A stretch of 64,000 nucleotides of DNA from JAAURS01 sp031362245 (GCA_031362245.1 JANLSD010000314.1:1-64000), one strand, 5' to 3'. Positions 52,055 to 60,828 are shown, numbered from the stretch's first letter. The notes: generated by a model not told the origin, from the letters alone. Translations and numbers: made by a program.

Positions 52055-53236
52055 CTACGCCTTACCGATCACCCCCTCCACTAGCCAATTCATGGCTTCC
52101 AGGGCAGGATCTTGCTGCTTAAATTCTTTTTTGTCTGGGATGACGACTTTCCCTGTGTTGTCTTTAATGGGACCCTTATAAATCACCATGCTGCCATCCA
52201 TAAACTTCGCTTTGGCCGCCTCCGCTTTAGTTTTGGTTTCCGCTTTAACGGCAGCCCCATAGTCCGAAAGTTTCAAAAAGCCATCCTTCAGCCCGCCGCG
52301 CACCAAGTGAGAAATTCCTCCGTTCATGAGGGTTTTACCCGCCTTGATGTCATTGGCATAGGTTTCATAAATCTGGCTCCAGTTCCATTCCGCGCCGGTC
52401 AAATACCCCTTAGGGGCCAGGGCCTGTTGATTCGCATGGTATCCACTGCAAAAAACGCCTCGCTTCTCGGCAGTTGCCATGATCACCTTGGGACTATCAA
52501 CGTGGCAGGTCAATACATCAACACCTTGATCGACCAAGCTATTGGTCGCTTCAGCCTCTTTCACGGGTAAAGACCAATCTCCGGTAAAAACCACTTTAGT
52601 CGTTGCGTCTGGTTTTACACTCCGTGCACCTAGCGTAAAACTATTAATATTACGCAGCACCTGCGGGATCGGCTTTGCAGCAATAAATCCCAATTTCCTT
52701 GTTTTGGAGGTTAGTGCCGCTACAATCCCTGCAACGTATTGCGCCTCATCGATATACCCAAAGTAGCTTCCTACATTTTTAGGATGCTTTCCATCCACGT
52801 AGAGTCCGCCACAGTGGAAAAATTGAACTTCAGGAAAGTCTTGGGCAATTTTCAAAATATGGGGGTCAAAATACCCAAAGGAAGTTGGGAATAGTACCTT
52901 TGCGCCATCCTGCTCAATCATATTGCGCATGGCTTCCTGAACCTCAGTGGTTTCCGGCACCATCGCTTGTTCGACGGCCTTTACCCCGCTGAGCTTGGAG
53001 AGACCTGCTTTCCCTTCCGCATGGGCTTGGTTATACCCATAGTCATCCTTGGGGCCAACGTAAATAAACCCCATCGAAAGTTGCTTGTCTGCTGCCCCAG
53101 AGGCTCCAGGTTTCGCCTCTTCTGGGGAAGGCGAGCTGCAACCGACTAATCGAGAAGTAACCCCAAAGGCCGTTGCCGCTAAAATCCCTCGGATCACCTG
53201 GCGTCGAGGAAGATAAATAGATCGTCTTGTTGACAC
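52055..53236 (-). CDS. BMP-family substrate-binding lipoprotein 2 (Tat-type signal)
   Basis: Close paralogue of the next gene in the operon, 393 residues. The signal LPRRQVIRGILAATAFG has twin arginines followed by a LVGC lipobox. It shares GFIYVGPKDDYGYNQAHAEG, VPETTEVQEAMRNMIEQDG and LFPTSFGYFDPHILKIAQDF with it. Differences cluster in the ligand side, for example FHCGGLYVDGKH against FHFGPLYEEGKT and CHVDSPKV against MHVDSPKV. This suggests two related ligands served by one transporter. It is the first gene of the nine-gene operon, with a leader of about 160 nt after the NtcA-type promoter. Confidence 0.92.
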   Translation of the reverse strand: MSTRRSIYLPRRQVIRGILAATAFGVTSRLVGCSSPSPEEAKPGASGAADKQLSMGFIYVGPKDDYGYNQAHAEGKAGLSKLSGVKAVEQAMVPETTEVQEAMRNMIEQDGAKVLFPTSFGYFDPHILKIAQDFPEVQFFHCGGLYVDGKHPKNVGSYFGYIDEAQYVAGIVAALTSKTRKLGFIAAKPIPQVLRNINSFTLGARSVKPDATTKVVFTGDWSLPVKEAEATNSLVDQGVDVLTCHVDSPKVIMATAEKRGVFCSGYHANQQALAPKGYLTGAEWNWSQIYETYANDIKAGKTLMNGGISHLVRGGLKDGFLKLSDYGAAVKAETKTKAEAAKAKFMDGSMVIYKGPIKDNTGKVVIPDKKEFKQQDPALEAMNWLVEGVIGKA

Positions 53237-53405
53237 CGAATAAGCTCCTTACACGTTCTTGAAAAAGGGGACTTGACGGGATTAAAACCCAATTTAAAGA
53301 AACAAATTAGCCATGAATGCAGCGAAGAATGGTTGGCTATATTCCCTGATTTTAAAACTGCAATTCTAAAAATGAGTTATCTAACAGATCTTGCATACAA
53401 AGTAA

Positions 53406-53447
53406 AATCTATAGAGTATTGACTTGATAGATGGTATAAGAGATTAC
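53406..53447 (-). promoter_or_regulatory. NtcA-type promoter of the importer/biuret operon
   Basis: A perfect GTA-N8-TAC box at 53434-53447. Reading on the minus strand, a TAGATT (TAN3T) -10 box lies at 53411-53406 after a 22-nt spacer. This is the class II NtcA layout known in cyanobacteria (activator box replacing -35, 22-23 nt from -10). Transcription would start near 53400, about 160 nt before the first lipoprotein gene. Confidence 0.72.
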
Positions 53448-53657
53448 ACAATTGCGCCAGTCATTTGGCAAATTTATCCAGGAAATATAAGGGTTACATT
53501 TCTTAGGTATGGCAAGAAAAGATTGGATCCTAAATTTTGTCTAAAATCTTACGCTTAGCCATAAAATCGTGATTTTTTTTCGTAACTTTCTGTGATAAAG
53601 CTAGTCCCCCTTGTCGCGAGAGTCTCTGTCATCTCTTCAGGACATAATGCTTTAATG

Positions 53658-53700
53658 GTATAGCCTTATACATTATCGAAAGATTTCAACATCATATTCT
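53658..53700 (+). promoter_or_regulatory. NtcA-type promoter of the porin-allantoinase pair
   Basis: A perfect GTA-N8-TAC box at 53658-53671 and a TATTCT (TAN3T) -10 box at 53695-53700, spacer 23 nt. The start would be near 53707, leaving a 5' leader of about 124 nt before the porin ATG. Together with the box at 53434 it makes this 594-bp gap a doubly NtcA-marked divergent region. Confidence 0.72.
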
Positions 53701-53830
53701 GCATATTGTATGCAGTTCATTAATCTTCTCTTAAAGTTCTTGTGGGTAACGTCTAGGAAGCTTCCAAAGTGTTTCTAAAGCGAAACTTTAAGGGTTGGTT
53801 CTGTTTTAGTGTGTGTGAGGATAAAAAGTA

Positions 53831-55672
53831 ATGCTTAGTGTTTTCCAGGCAAGTCGGAAATCCCGATTTGTGTTGAAATTGTGTGCGTGTTCAATGTTAT
53901 TTAGTTTGGCTGGCGCAATGGTAGGAGGGCGATCGCAAGTTGCCCAAGCCGAAGACTTAAAAGCGGTTCAACCCGTCTCCCAAATTGCTCAGCAGATTGA
54001 TTCTCCAAGCGCACCTTCTGTAGCCCCAGCCTTTACTGCAAATGCCCCGCTGGTTCAGGATATTGGTGAGAGCGAAGCCGCTCAAGTCACGTCTGTTTCT
54101 CAACTATCTGATGTACAGCCTACAGATTGGGCATTTCAGGCTTTGCAGTCTTTAGTTGAGCGCTACGGCTGTATTGCAGGCTATCCCGATGGCACCTTTA
54201 GGGGAAATCGTGCTGCAACCCGCTATGAATTGGCTGCTGCCTTGAATGCCTGCTTGGATCAGATTAGCGATCGCTTTGCCACCAAAGAAGACCTGGCGAC
54301 GGTCAAAGCATTACAAGAAGAATTCAAGGCTGAGCTTGCCACTCTCAAGGGGCGTGTCGATGGTCTTGAAGCTCGCACCAAAACCCTTGAAGCTCAGCAA
54401 TTCTCGACTACGACTAAACTCCAGGGTAACGCGTTCTTTAACATCACTGGTGCAACTGCTAGTAATGGTGTAATCGCGGAAGGAGCAGACGGTATCTTGC
54501 CCTTTAGAGCACTTGGACAACCGGATCGTGGCGTAACTGGTGTGCCGAGAACACGAACCGTCAACGATCCAAATGTCACCTTCAGCGGTCTGGTGTGGCT
54601 TGGTTTCAATACCTCCTTTACAGGGAAGGATTTACTCCGCATCCAGCTTGCGTCAGGGACGGGGAATAGTCCAGCCAACGCCTTTGTCTCTGCTGGGTTA
54701 TTTAATACGTGGGGAACCCCTTTTACCGACCAAACGGCTGGAACTAATACCGGAGTAGGAGATTTTGTTATCCGTGAGCTGAACTATAGCTTTCCCATTG
54801 CTAAAAATCTGGATATGGTCGTGGGGCCACGGATCAACTTCTATCGCTACTTTGACAACAATCGCTTCACATTCTTCTTGAATGGCAGCAGCAGTTTTGA
54901 TTCCATCGGTAGCCCCTTACTGAATGCCAGTAAGCGTGGAGCAGGTGCAATTTTGACCTGGTCTCCCAGCAAAAAACTTCAGGTTAAGTTGGGCTATCTG
55001 AGCCAAAGTATTGAATTTTTGCCCTCTTTCCTCAACTCGGCAGAAAATTCCAACTTGGGTTTGTTTGGTGGTACCAATACCTTAACGGGTGAAGTCACTT
55101 ATTCTCCCGTTAAAACCGTCAGTCTTCGGTTTCTCTATACCCGAACCAATATTGCAACCAGCTTTGGTGGACTCATTGGCGGAACGGCAGGATTGCCCTT
55201 ATATGGATTAGCAGACGATGGTTTTGGTGGAAACCTCAAGCCAGCTACAGCCAATACCTTTGGCTTTAACTTTGATTGGTTGGTCACAAAGGGGTTTGGT
55301 CTTTTTGGGCGCTATACCTATGGCAATGTTAATCTTACGCCCGTGAATCCTTTAATTCCCAAGGGAGATGTGAATAATCAATCGATTCAGTTTGGTCTTG
55401 CCTTCCCTGATTTAGGCAAACCTGGTGCTCAAGCGACGCTTTCGTTTGTCGTGCCATCGGATGTGCTGGAAGGCCGAAAGTTCCTGATTGCGGGAGGCGG
55501 TCTTGCAGGGACTCGGTATGGGACTCAATACGATATAGAGGCAAGCTACTCCTATCCCCTCAATGACAATGTTTCACTCGTTCCAGCGTTCTATGCCATC
55601 ATCAATCCGAATAATATCAGCAGTAACCCTACTGTCTTTGTAGGAAACTTGCGAATGCAGTTTAGTTTTTAA
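53831..55672 (+). CDS. SLH-domain OprB-type outer-membrane porin
   Basis: Cyanobacterial porin, 613 residues. Signal peptide (helix KLCACSMLFSLAGAMVGG, cleavage near VAQAED). One SLH domain (about 95-145; VQPTDWAFQALQSLVERYG, AGYPDGTFRGNRAATRYELAAALNACLD) binds the wall. A coiled coil follows (about 148-190, FATKEDLATVKALQEEFKAE), then a beta-barrel of amphipathic strands ending NLRMQFSF with the terminal Phe needed for barrel assembly. Relatives include SomA/SomB and iron-uptake porins. The NtcA-type promoter and the allantoinase 65 bp downstream suggest outer-membrane passage of nitrogenous solutes, an inference. Confidence 0.9.
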   Translation: MLSVFQASRKSRFVLKLCACSMLFSLAGAMVGGRSQVAQAEDLKAVQPVSQIAQQIDSPSAPSVAPAFTANAPLVQDIGESEAAQVTSVSQLSDVQPTDWAFQALQSLVERYGCIAGYPDGTFRGNRAATRYELAAALNACLDQISDRFATKEDLATVKALQEEFKAELATLKGRVDGLEARTKTLEAQQFSTTTKLQGNAFFNITGATASNGVIAEGADGILPFRALGQPDRGVTGVPRTRTVNDPNVTFSGLVWLGFNTSFTGKDLLRIQLASGTGNSPANAFVSAGLFNTWGTPFTDQTAGTNTGVGDFVIRELNYSFPIAKNLDMVVGPRINFYRYFDNNRFTFFLNGSSSFDSIGSPLLNASKRGAGAILTWSPSKKLQVKLGYLSQSIEFLPSFLNSAENSNLGLFGGTNTLTGEVTYSPVKTVSLRFLYTRTNIATSFGGLIGGTAGLPLYGLADDGFGGNLKPATANTFGFNFDWLVTKGFGLFGRYTYGNVNLTPVNPLIPKGDVNNQSIQFGLAFPDLGKPGAQATLSFVVPSDVLEGRKFLIAGGGLAGTRYGTQYDIEASYSYPLNDNVSLVPAFYAIINPNNISSNPTVFVGNLRMQFSF

Positions 55673-55737
55673 CCCGAACACTGGCTTAGTTTTTCCCCGT
55701 GGTATTTGTATCATGGGGATTTTTATCGGTGAATGTC

Positions 55738-56649
55738 ATGTCAGAATACTATCCAAGAGATCTTCAGGGTTATGGATGCCGCACTCCCCATCCTCAATGG
55801 CCTAATCAGGCTCGGATCGCGGTTCAGTTTGTGATTAACTACGAAGAAGGTGGAGAGAGCTGTATTCTCCACGGAGATCTAGCCTCAGAAGTATTTCTTT
55901 CAGAAATTGTGGGGGCAGAACCTCTTCTAGGATTACGCCACATGAATATGGAATCTTGCTACGAATACGGCAGTCGAGCAGGATTCTGGCGGTTACATCG
56001 TATGTTTACGGCTCGAAAGATTCCTGTGACGGTTTATGGCGTGGCAATGGCTTTAGCGCGCAATCCAGAAGCAGTTGCAGCGATGCAAGAGGCGAACTGG
56101 GAAATTGCCAGCCACGGCTACCGTTGGATTGAGTATAAGAATTTCAGTCCAGACCAAGAACGGGAGCACTTGCATAAGGCGATCGCCATTCACACCCAAG
56201 TCACGGGCAGTCGTCCCCTCGGGTGGTACACCGGACGCACCAGTCCACACACGCGCCAACTGGTCGTAGAAGAAGGCGGCTTTCTCTACGACGCAGATAG
56301 CTACGCGGACGATTTGCCCTACTGGGTAATGGACTATGGGAAGCCACACCTTGTGATTCCCTATACTCTGGACAACAATGACATGCGGTTTGCCACCACC
56401 CAAGGCTTTAACAGTGGCGATCAGTTTTTTGCTTACCTTCGCGATGCCTTCGATGTGCTCTATTCCGAGGGCGAAACCGCACCCAAAATGATGAGTGTGG
56501 GGCTGCACTGCCGCTTGGTAGGTAGGCCAGGACGGGCTGCGGCCTTAAATTGGTTTTTAGATTATGTCCAGACCCACGAACGGGTTTGGCTTCCCCGCCG
56601 GATTGATATCGCCCATCACTGGCATGAGCATCACAAACCCAATCTCTAG
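55738..56649 (+). CDS. puuE: Allantoinase, PuuE type
   Basis: Polysaccharide-deacetylase-fold allantoinase, 303 residues from ATG 55738 (MSEYYPRDLQGYG, the standard PuuE start). Seen: VQFVINYEEGGESCILHGD, EYGSRAGFWRLHRMF, NWEIASHGYRWIEYK (metal/substrate His), GWYTGRTSPHTRQLV, YDADSYADDLPYW and the closing VGLHCRLVGRPGRAAAL. Reaction: allantoin to allantoate, without the metal centre of amidohydrolase-type allantoinases. It is probably co-transcribed with the porin. Its last 4 bp overlap the convergent allantoate amidohydrolase gene. Confidence 0.93.
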   Translation: MSEYYPRDLQGYGCRTPHPQWPNQARIAVQFVINYEEGGESCILHGDLASEVFLSEIVGAEPLLGLRHMNMESCYEYGSRAGFWRLHRMFTARKIPVTVYGVAMALARNPEAVAAMQEANWEIASHGYRWIEYKNFSPDQEREHLHKAIAIHTQVTGSRPLGWYTGRTSPHTRQLVVEEGGFLYDADSYADDLPYWVMDYGKPHLVIPYTLDNNDMRFATTQGFNSGDQFFAYLRDAFDVLYSEGETAPKMMSVGLHCRLVGRPGRAAALNWFLDYVQTHERVWLPRRIDIAHHWHEHHKPNL

Positions 56650-57899
56650 ATTTTTTCTAGTGCATCTCGTTCATCCAGTGCCAGAAAGGTTTTGAGTAAA
56701 ATATCGGTACCTAGAGCACAATGTTCTGGGGATGTATATTCGTCCTGAGAATGGCTGAGTCCGTCTTGGCTGGGGACAAAAATCATACCCATGTTGGTAA
56801 AGCGGCCCATCTCTTGGGCATCGTGCCCTGCACGGCTAGGGAGATGGAGGTAGCTTAAGCCTTCGTTTTCACACACTTGCCGAATCGTATCTTTGATATG
56901 AGGTGCAGCTAGGGTGGGCAGAATATGGAGCGTCTCTCGCATGGTGATTTGGGTGTGGGTGTGGGTGGCGATCGCCTCAAATTCCCTCTCCATCAATGTA
57001 ACCAGATATTCCAGATGTTCTTGAGAAAGATCCCGCAGGTCAATTCTAAGATCCACTTTGCCCGCAACTGTATTGGTCGCATTTGGCGATGCTTCAATAA
57101 AACCGACCGTTGCAACCTGCTCTCCTGAAGTATTGACTGCAATATTGTTGACAGCCAGAATCACCTGAGCCGCTGCAACCAAGGCATCTTTGCGCATATT
57201 CATCGGCGTCGTACCTGCATGATTCATTCGACCCACAACGGTTACTGCAAAGCGATATTGGCCCACAATCCCATCTACCAACCCTATCGTGGTGCCATGA
57301 TGCTCAAGCACACCGCCCTGCTCAACGTGTAGCTCCACAAAAGCTGCAACTTGGGTGCGATCGCGTTTTGCCGCTGCAATATTTGACCAGCCCCCGCTAA
57401 TTTTCTCAAGGCAGGCTTGAATTGAAGTGCCATCTATACGGGCATAGTAGTCTGGGCCTTCCTTAATTTCCCCAGCCATCGCCTTCGCGCCAATCACGGA
57501 GCGTTCTTCATCGGTAAACACAATGACTTCGATGGGGTGGTGCAGCCGCACATTATGCTCATTGAGTACCCGTACAATTTCAATTCCTGCCAATACACCA
57601 AGGCAACCGTCATAGTGCCCTCCGACCGGAACCGTATCAATATGAGAACCAGTTGCTAATGCCGCAGCCAGCTCTGAACGTCCCCCATAGCGCCCGATAA
57701 TATTCCCCGCTGTATCCGTGCGGATGGTCATGCCAGCTTCTACCATCCAGGACTGCACCAACTGCCGTGCCAGCATGTCTTCAGTACTGAAGGCAAGACG
57801 ACACACCCCACCATTTGGTAATTTCCCGATTTCTGCAAGCTGGAACAGGCTGCGGTTGAGGCGATCTCCATTCACCGATAGCATAGGAATAACGGTCAT
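56646..57899 (-). CDS. allC: Allantoate amidohydrolase (M20/hydantoinase-carbamoylase family)
   Basis: Two-metal amidohydrolase, 417 residues. Metal ligands visible: His and Asp in TGSHIDTVPVGGHYDG, Glu in FTDEE, His in FVELHVEQGGVLE, and the terminal His in YTSPEHCALG. NHAGTTPMNMRKDAL marks the dimerisation lid domain. AllC/AAH converts allantoate to ureidoglycine (later ureidoglycolate) with NH3 and CO2. N-carbamoyl amino-acid amidases share the fold, and assignment rests on the adjoining allantoinase. The longest frame starts at ATG 57899. Confidence 0.87.
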   Translation of the reverse strand: MTVIPMLSVNGDRLNRSLFQLAEIGKLPNGGVCRLAFSTEDMLARQLVQSWMVEAGMTIRTDTAGNIIGRYGGRSELAAALATGSHIDTVPVGGHYDGCLGVLAGIEIVRVLNEHNVRLHHPIEVIVFTDEERSVIGAKAMAGEIKEGPDYYARIDGTSIQACLEKISGGWSNIAAAKRDRTQVAAFVELHVEQGGVLEHHGTTIGLVDGIVGQYRFAVTVVGRMNHAGTTPMNMRKDALVAAAQVILAVNNIAVNTSGEQVATVGFIEASPNATNTVAGKVDLRIDLRDLSQEHLEYLVTLMEREFEAIATHTHTQITMRETLHILPTLAAPHIKDTIRQVCENEGLSYLHLPSRAGHDAQEMGRFTNMGMIFVPSQDGLSHSQDEYTSPEHCALGTDILLKTFLALDERDALEKI

Positions 57900-57950
57900 G
57901 AAACTCCTTTTCCCCCAGAACCAATACTAAGGAAACTCCTCGGTCAATCT

Positions 57951-58343
57951 CTAGATTCCGACTTTAATCGAGGCGGTCTTATAGGCAACCCACCCCCCAT
58001 AATGAGAAATATCAGGCCAGTCATGATGTTCCACTAAGGTCTGGGGATAGAGAATGGCGGTCACAATCTCTCCATCTTCAAGCACAATGTCTCCTGGATA
58101 CATATCCGGTGGCTCCGTGGAAATTAGGTAATCATATTGGTCTGGGGTTAATTCATAGACTTCTCCAGGGATGCTAATCCCCCCTACGGTTACTTCATAA
58201 ATCGCAGGATGCCAACCCGCTGCTGCTGCGTGCAGACGATAGTTGGGGAGAGTTTTGGCCTCTCTCAAAAACACAGCAGATTGAAGATTCTGGTGATCGG
58301 GCTGACCCCTTAGGGCTGAGCCACAGATAAAGACTCGTTTCAT
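57951..58343 (-). CDS. Allophanate hydrolase C-terminal-like protein, second copy
   Basis: A 130-residue gamma-glutamylcyclotransferase-fold protein. VFICGSALRGQPDHQNL is the nucleotide-like GSALRG loop, YRLHAAAAGWHPAIYEV and GISIPGEVYELT fit the AH_C pattern, and HYGGWVAYKTASIK matches the end of the stand-alone domain at 48282-48689, though identity is low. It lies between guanine deaminase and allantoate amidohydrolase on the same strand, about 50 and 110 bp away. A role in ureido-compound breakdown (ureidoglycine or carbamate steps) is an inference. No amidase domain accompanies it. Confidence 0.72.
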   Translation of the reverse strand: MKRVFICGSALRGQPDHQNLQSAVFLREAKTLPNYRLHAAAAGWHPAIYEVTVGGISIPGEVYELTPDQYDYLISTEPPDMYPGDIVLEDGEIVTAILYPQTLVEHHDWPDISHYGGWVAYKTASIKVGI

Positions 58344-58453
58344 GTTTATTTTTTGAGGTGATCAGCAAAGTCTGAATTCTATGGGAAGACACCCAAAAGT
58401 GTTGTATGGTTCGTTACTCTGCAAACTTTTGGTGCGTCATTGCTCTGGAAGGG

Positions 58454-59797
58454 CTAGCGATCATGAGCGGCATAGGCCAAGTTTCCGGCAACGTAGGTTG
58501 CCGTTATCGTTCGGTCATCTCCTACTGTCACCATTGCAAAAGCCAGTTCTGCCAGTTCTGCCAAAGTCTCTGATTTTGGGTTGGGGTTCCGTAGTGTCAT
58601 TAACGGAGTGGCTTGTACACTCAATACCGTAAAATCAGCTTCCTTCCCTACATCAAAACTCCCCAGCTTATCCTCTAGGGAAAGGGCTTTTGCAGCTCCT
58701 AAGGTCGCCAAATAAAAGGCTTTGAATACCGATAGACTTTGTCCTTGAAGCTGCATGACTTTATAGGCATCACTCATGGTCTGCAACATCGAGAAGCTGG
58801 TTCCCCCGCCGACATCCGTGGCGAGTCCTACCTTGATGGGTAGATCCTTCGATTTGGCTTGATGGAGTTTGAATAGGCCACTCCCTAGAAAAAGATTGGA
58901 ACTGGGGCAGAAGGCAATGGCGGCTCCTGCGTTGGAAAGGCGCTCAAAGGCGGAATCGTCTACGTGGATGCAGTGGGCCAGGATGGTGCGATCGCCCACC
59001 AGTCCAAATTCTTCATACACGTTCAGGTAGTCTTTGCACTGGGGAAACAGTTCTGCGGTAAAGCGAATCTCTTCCAAGTTTTCGCTCATGTGGGTGTGAA
59101 CGTAAACGTCAGGGAATTCCTGTTTTAGGCTTCCTGCTAGTCGTAGTTCTTCTTCTGTGGAGGTGATGGCAAAGCGGGGTGTTATGGCGTAGAGCGATCG
59201 CCCGTTGTGATGCCATTTTTGAATTTGCGCTTTGGTTTGAGCGTAGGCGGTCTGGGCATCGTTGAGCAAGTACTCAGGGGCATTGCGCGACATTAAGACT
59301 TGCCCTGCAACGATTCGCATGTTTCGTTTCTGGGCTTCCTCAAACAACACTTCCACAGAGTGGGAAAAAATGGTGGTGAGGACGACGGAGGTAGTGGTGC
59401 CGTTGCGGAGGAGTTCATCCAAAAAGAAAGCTGCAATTTTGCGGGCGTGAACCGGATCTTCAAATTTCCGTTCTGTGGGGAAGGTGTATTGCTCCAGCCA
59501 CTCCATGAGCTGTGCGCCGTAGGCTCCAATCATCTCCGTTTGCGGATAGTGGACGTGCAGGTCAATGAATCCTGGCACAATCAGGCGATCGGAGTAGGCT
59601 GTAATGTCAAGGTCGGGATAGTCGCAAATCAACGAGGCATAATCTCCAAAAGCCTTGATATGTCCGTCTTCGACGACCAATAACCCATCGGGGAGATAGC
59701 GGACACTCTCTGCTTCCGGTTCATAAAATGGGTCGCCAGTAAAATCTAAAAAGGCACCGCGAATTGCGTTGAGGGTTGGGGAAGTGATCGCCATCAT
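58454..59797 (-). CDS. guaD: Guanine deaminase
   Basis: Zinc amidohydrolase, 447 residues: guanine + H2O to xanthine + NH3. Seen: LIVPGFIDLHVHYPQTEMIG (HxH metal motif with the guanine-deaminase HYPQ), YAITPRFAITSTEEEL, VHTHMSENLEEI (metal His), TILAHCIHVDD (metal His), FCPSSNLFLGSGLF, and GLATDVGGGTSFSML with the metal Asp. The start overlaps the Rieske gene stop as ATGA, so the two are coupled. That places xanthine production next to an oxygenase. Confidence 0.93.
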   Translation of the reverse strand: MMAITSPTLNAIRGAFLDFTGDPFYEPEAESVRYLPDGLLVVEDGHIKAFGDYASLICDYPDLDITAYSDRLIVPGFIDLHVHYPQTEMIGAYGAQLMEWLEQYTFPTERKFEDPVHARKIAAFFLDELLRNGTTTSVVLTTIFSHSVEVLFEEAQKRNMRIVAGQVLMSRNAPEYLLNDAQTAYAQTKAQIQKWHHNGRSLYAITPRFAITSTEEELRLAGSLKQEFPDVYVHTHMSENLEEIRFTAELFPQCKDYLNVYEEFGLVGDRTILAHCIHVDDSAFERLSNAGAAIAFCPSSNLFLGSGLFKLHQAKSKDLPIKVGLATDVGGGTSFSMLQTMSDAYKVMQLQGQSLSVFKAFYLATLGAAKALSLEDKLGSFDVGKEADFTVLSVQATPLMTLRNPNPKSETLAELAELAFAMVTVGDDRTITATYVAGNLAYAAHDR

Positions 59798-60828
59798 AAG
59801 CTTGATCGCGATAGGGTTTGTTCTGTCTCGCCGTGGGCTTTCAATAATGCTGCCAGCTTTTTACGCATGACGATACCAGGTTTATCTGTAAACATGTGTT
59901 GTTCTTGGCTTAACCCCAACGGAACATCATAGTCCGTGGATTCTAGGATGCGCTTGTCTTCTAGGGTGACGGCACGGTCAAAGGCGATCGCATCTTCACT
60001 GGATGTCTCTGCCTCAGTATCATTGCGCAAGCAAAACTGTACCATCTGGGACATCGAATCGCTGATGGGGGTCATGGTATTGACGATGATGTGTTCTAGG
60101 CCGTTGGGGTAGGTAATCTTTAATTTCACCGTGAAGGGCATAAACCAGTCCATGCTCAGAATCCGAGTGGTGTCGGCTTGAGCCATTTTGAGGTTTTGCT
60201 GCTGCTGCTCGGGATTTTTAACGCCTAAAATCCCATAAACCGTTAAACCCCAATCGGTTTCTTTCAGTTCTAAGGCATCGGGGGTGGGGTGGTCGGCACT
60301 GCCAAAGGTGGTGGGATGAACAAAAGTCGGATGGGCTAGGTCAAATTCGTTCTCCATCACCCGTAACCCCGCACAACGCCAGGGTTCATAAAATTCATGG
60401 ATTAAGCGATAGCCCGGTTGCGAGGCTTCTGGAATTTCTGGTAGTTCGGTTAATGGATCTTCTAAACAGACCCAAACATAGCCATAGCGCTCAGTACAGC
60501 GATAGGAAGGGACACAATAACTCGACGAAATGGACTCTCCTTGAAGCAGTTGAGGCACATGAACACAAGCCCCCGCGCCATTAAATTCCCAGCCATGATA
60601 AGGACATTTGATCTGACCGTCTTTGAGGGTACCTAGGGACAGTGGAGCCGAACGATGACAGCAGAGATCGCGCACGGCAACCGGTTTCCCTTCAGAATCT
60701 AGCCATAGGACAATCTTTTTTCCCAGTAGTTCAAATGGCTTTAACCCGTCTTGCAATGACTCAAAGGGAAGCACTGGATACCAAAATCGACGGAATACGT
60801 CTTGCTGCGTTACTAACATGGCATTCAC
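59794..60828 (-). CDS. Rieske non-haem iron oxygenase, possibly HpxD-like
   Basis: Oxygenase alpha subunit, 344 residues. Rieske [2Fe-2S] ligands are Cys57-His58 and Cys75-His78 (LCCHRSAPLSLG, CPYHGWEF). The mononuclear iron triad is Asp163, His166 and His171 (NEFDLAHPTFVHP). Known: HpxD of the Klebsiella hpx cluster is a Rieske oxygenase that oxidises hypoxanthine to xanthine. Here the gene is coupled to guanine deaminase and diverges from hpxO, so purine-ring hydroxylation (xanthine to urate, or guanine to 8-oxoguanine) is a reasonable inference. No reductase gene is adjacent, so electrons must come from elsewhere. Confidence 0.85.
   Translation of the reverse strand: MNAMLVTQQDVFRRFWYPVLPFESLQDGLKPFELLGKKIVLWLDSEGKPVAVRDLCCHRSAPLSLGTLKDGQIKCPYHGWEFNGAGACVHVPQLLQGESISSSYCVPSYRCTERYGYVWVCLEDPLTELPEIPEASQPGYRLIHEFYEPWRCAGLRVMENEFDLAHPTFVHPTTFGSADHPTPDALELKETDWGLTVYGILGVKNPEQQQQNLKMAQADTTRILSMDWFMPFTVKLKITYPNGLEHIIVNTMTPISDSMSQMVQFCLRNDTEAETSSEDAIAFDRAVTLEDKRILESTDYDVPLGLSQEQHMFTDKPGIVMRKKLAALLKAHGETEQTLSRSSL

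Noticed and set aside
47715..52766. Many plus-strand frames opposite the importer operon
   Set aside because: Arg/His/Pro-rich shadows of high-GC membrane-protein genes, without start sites or domains.
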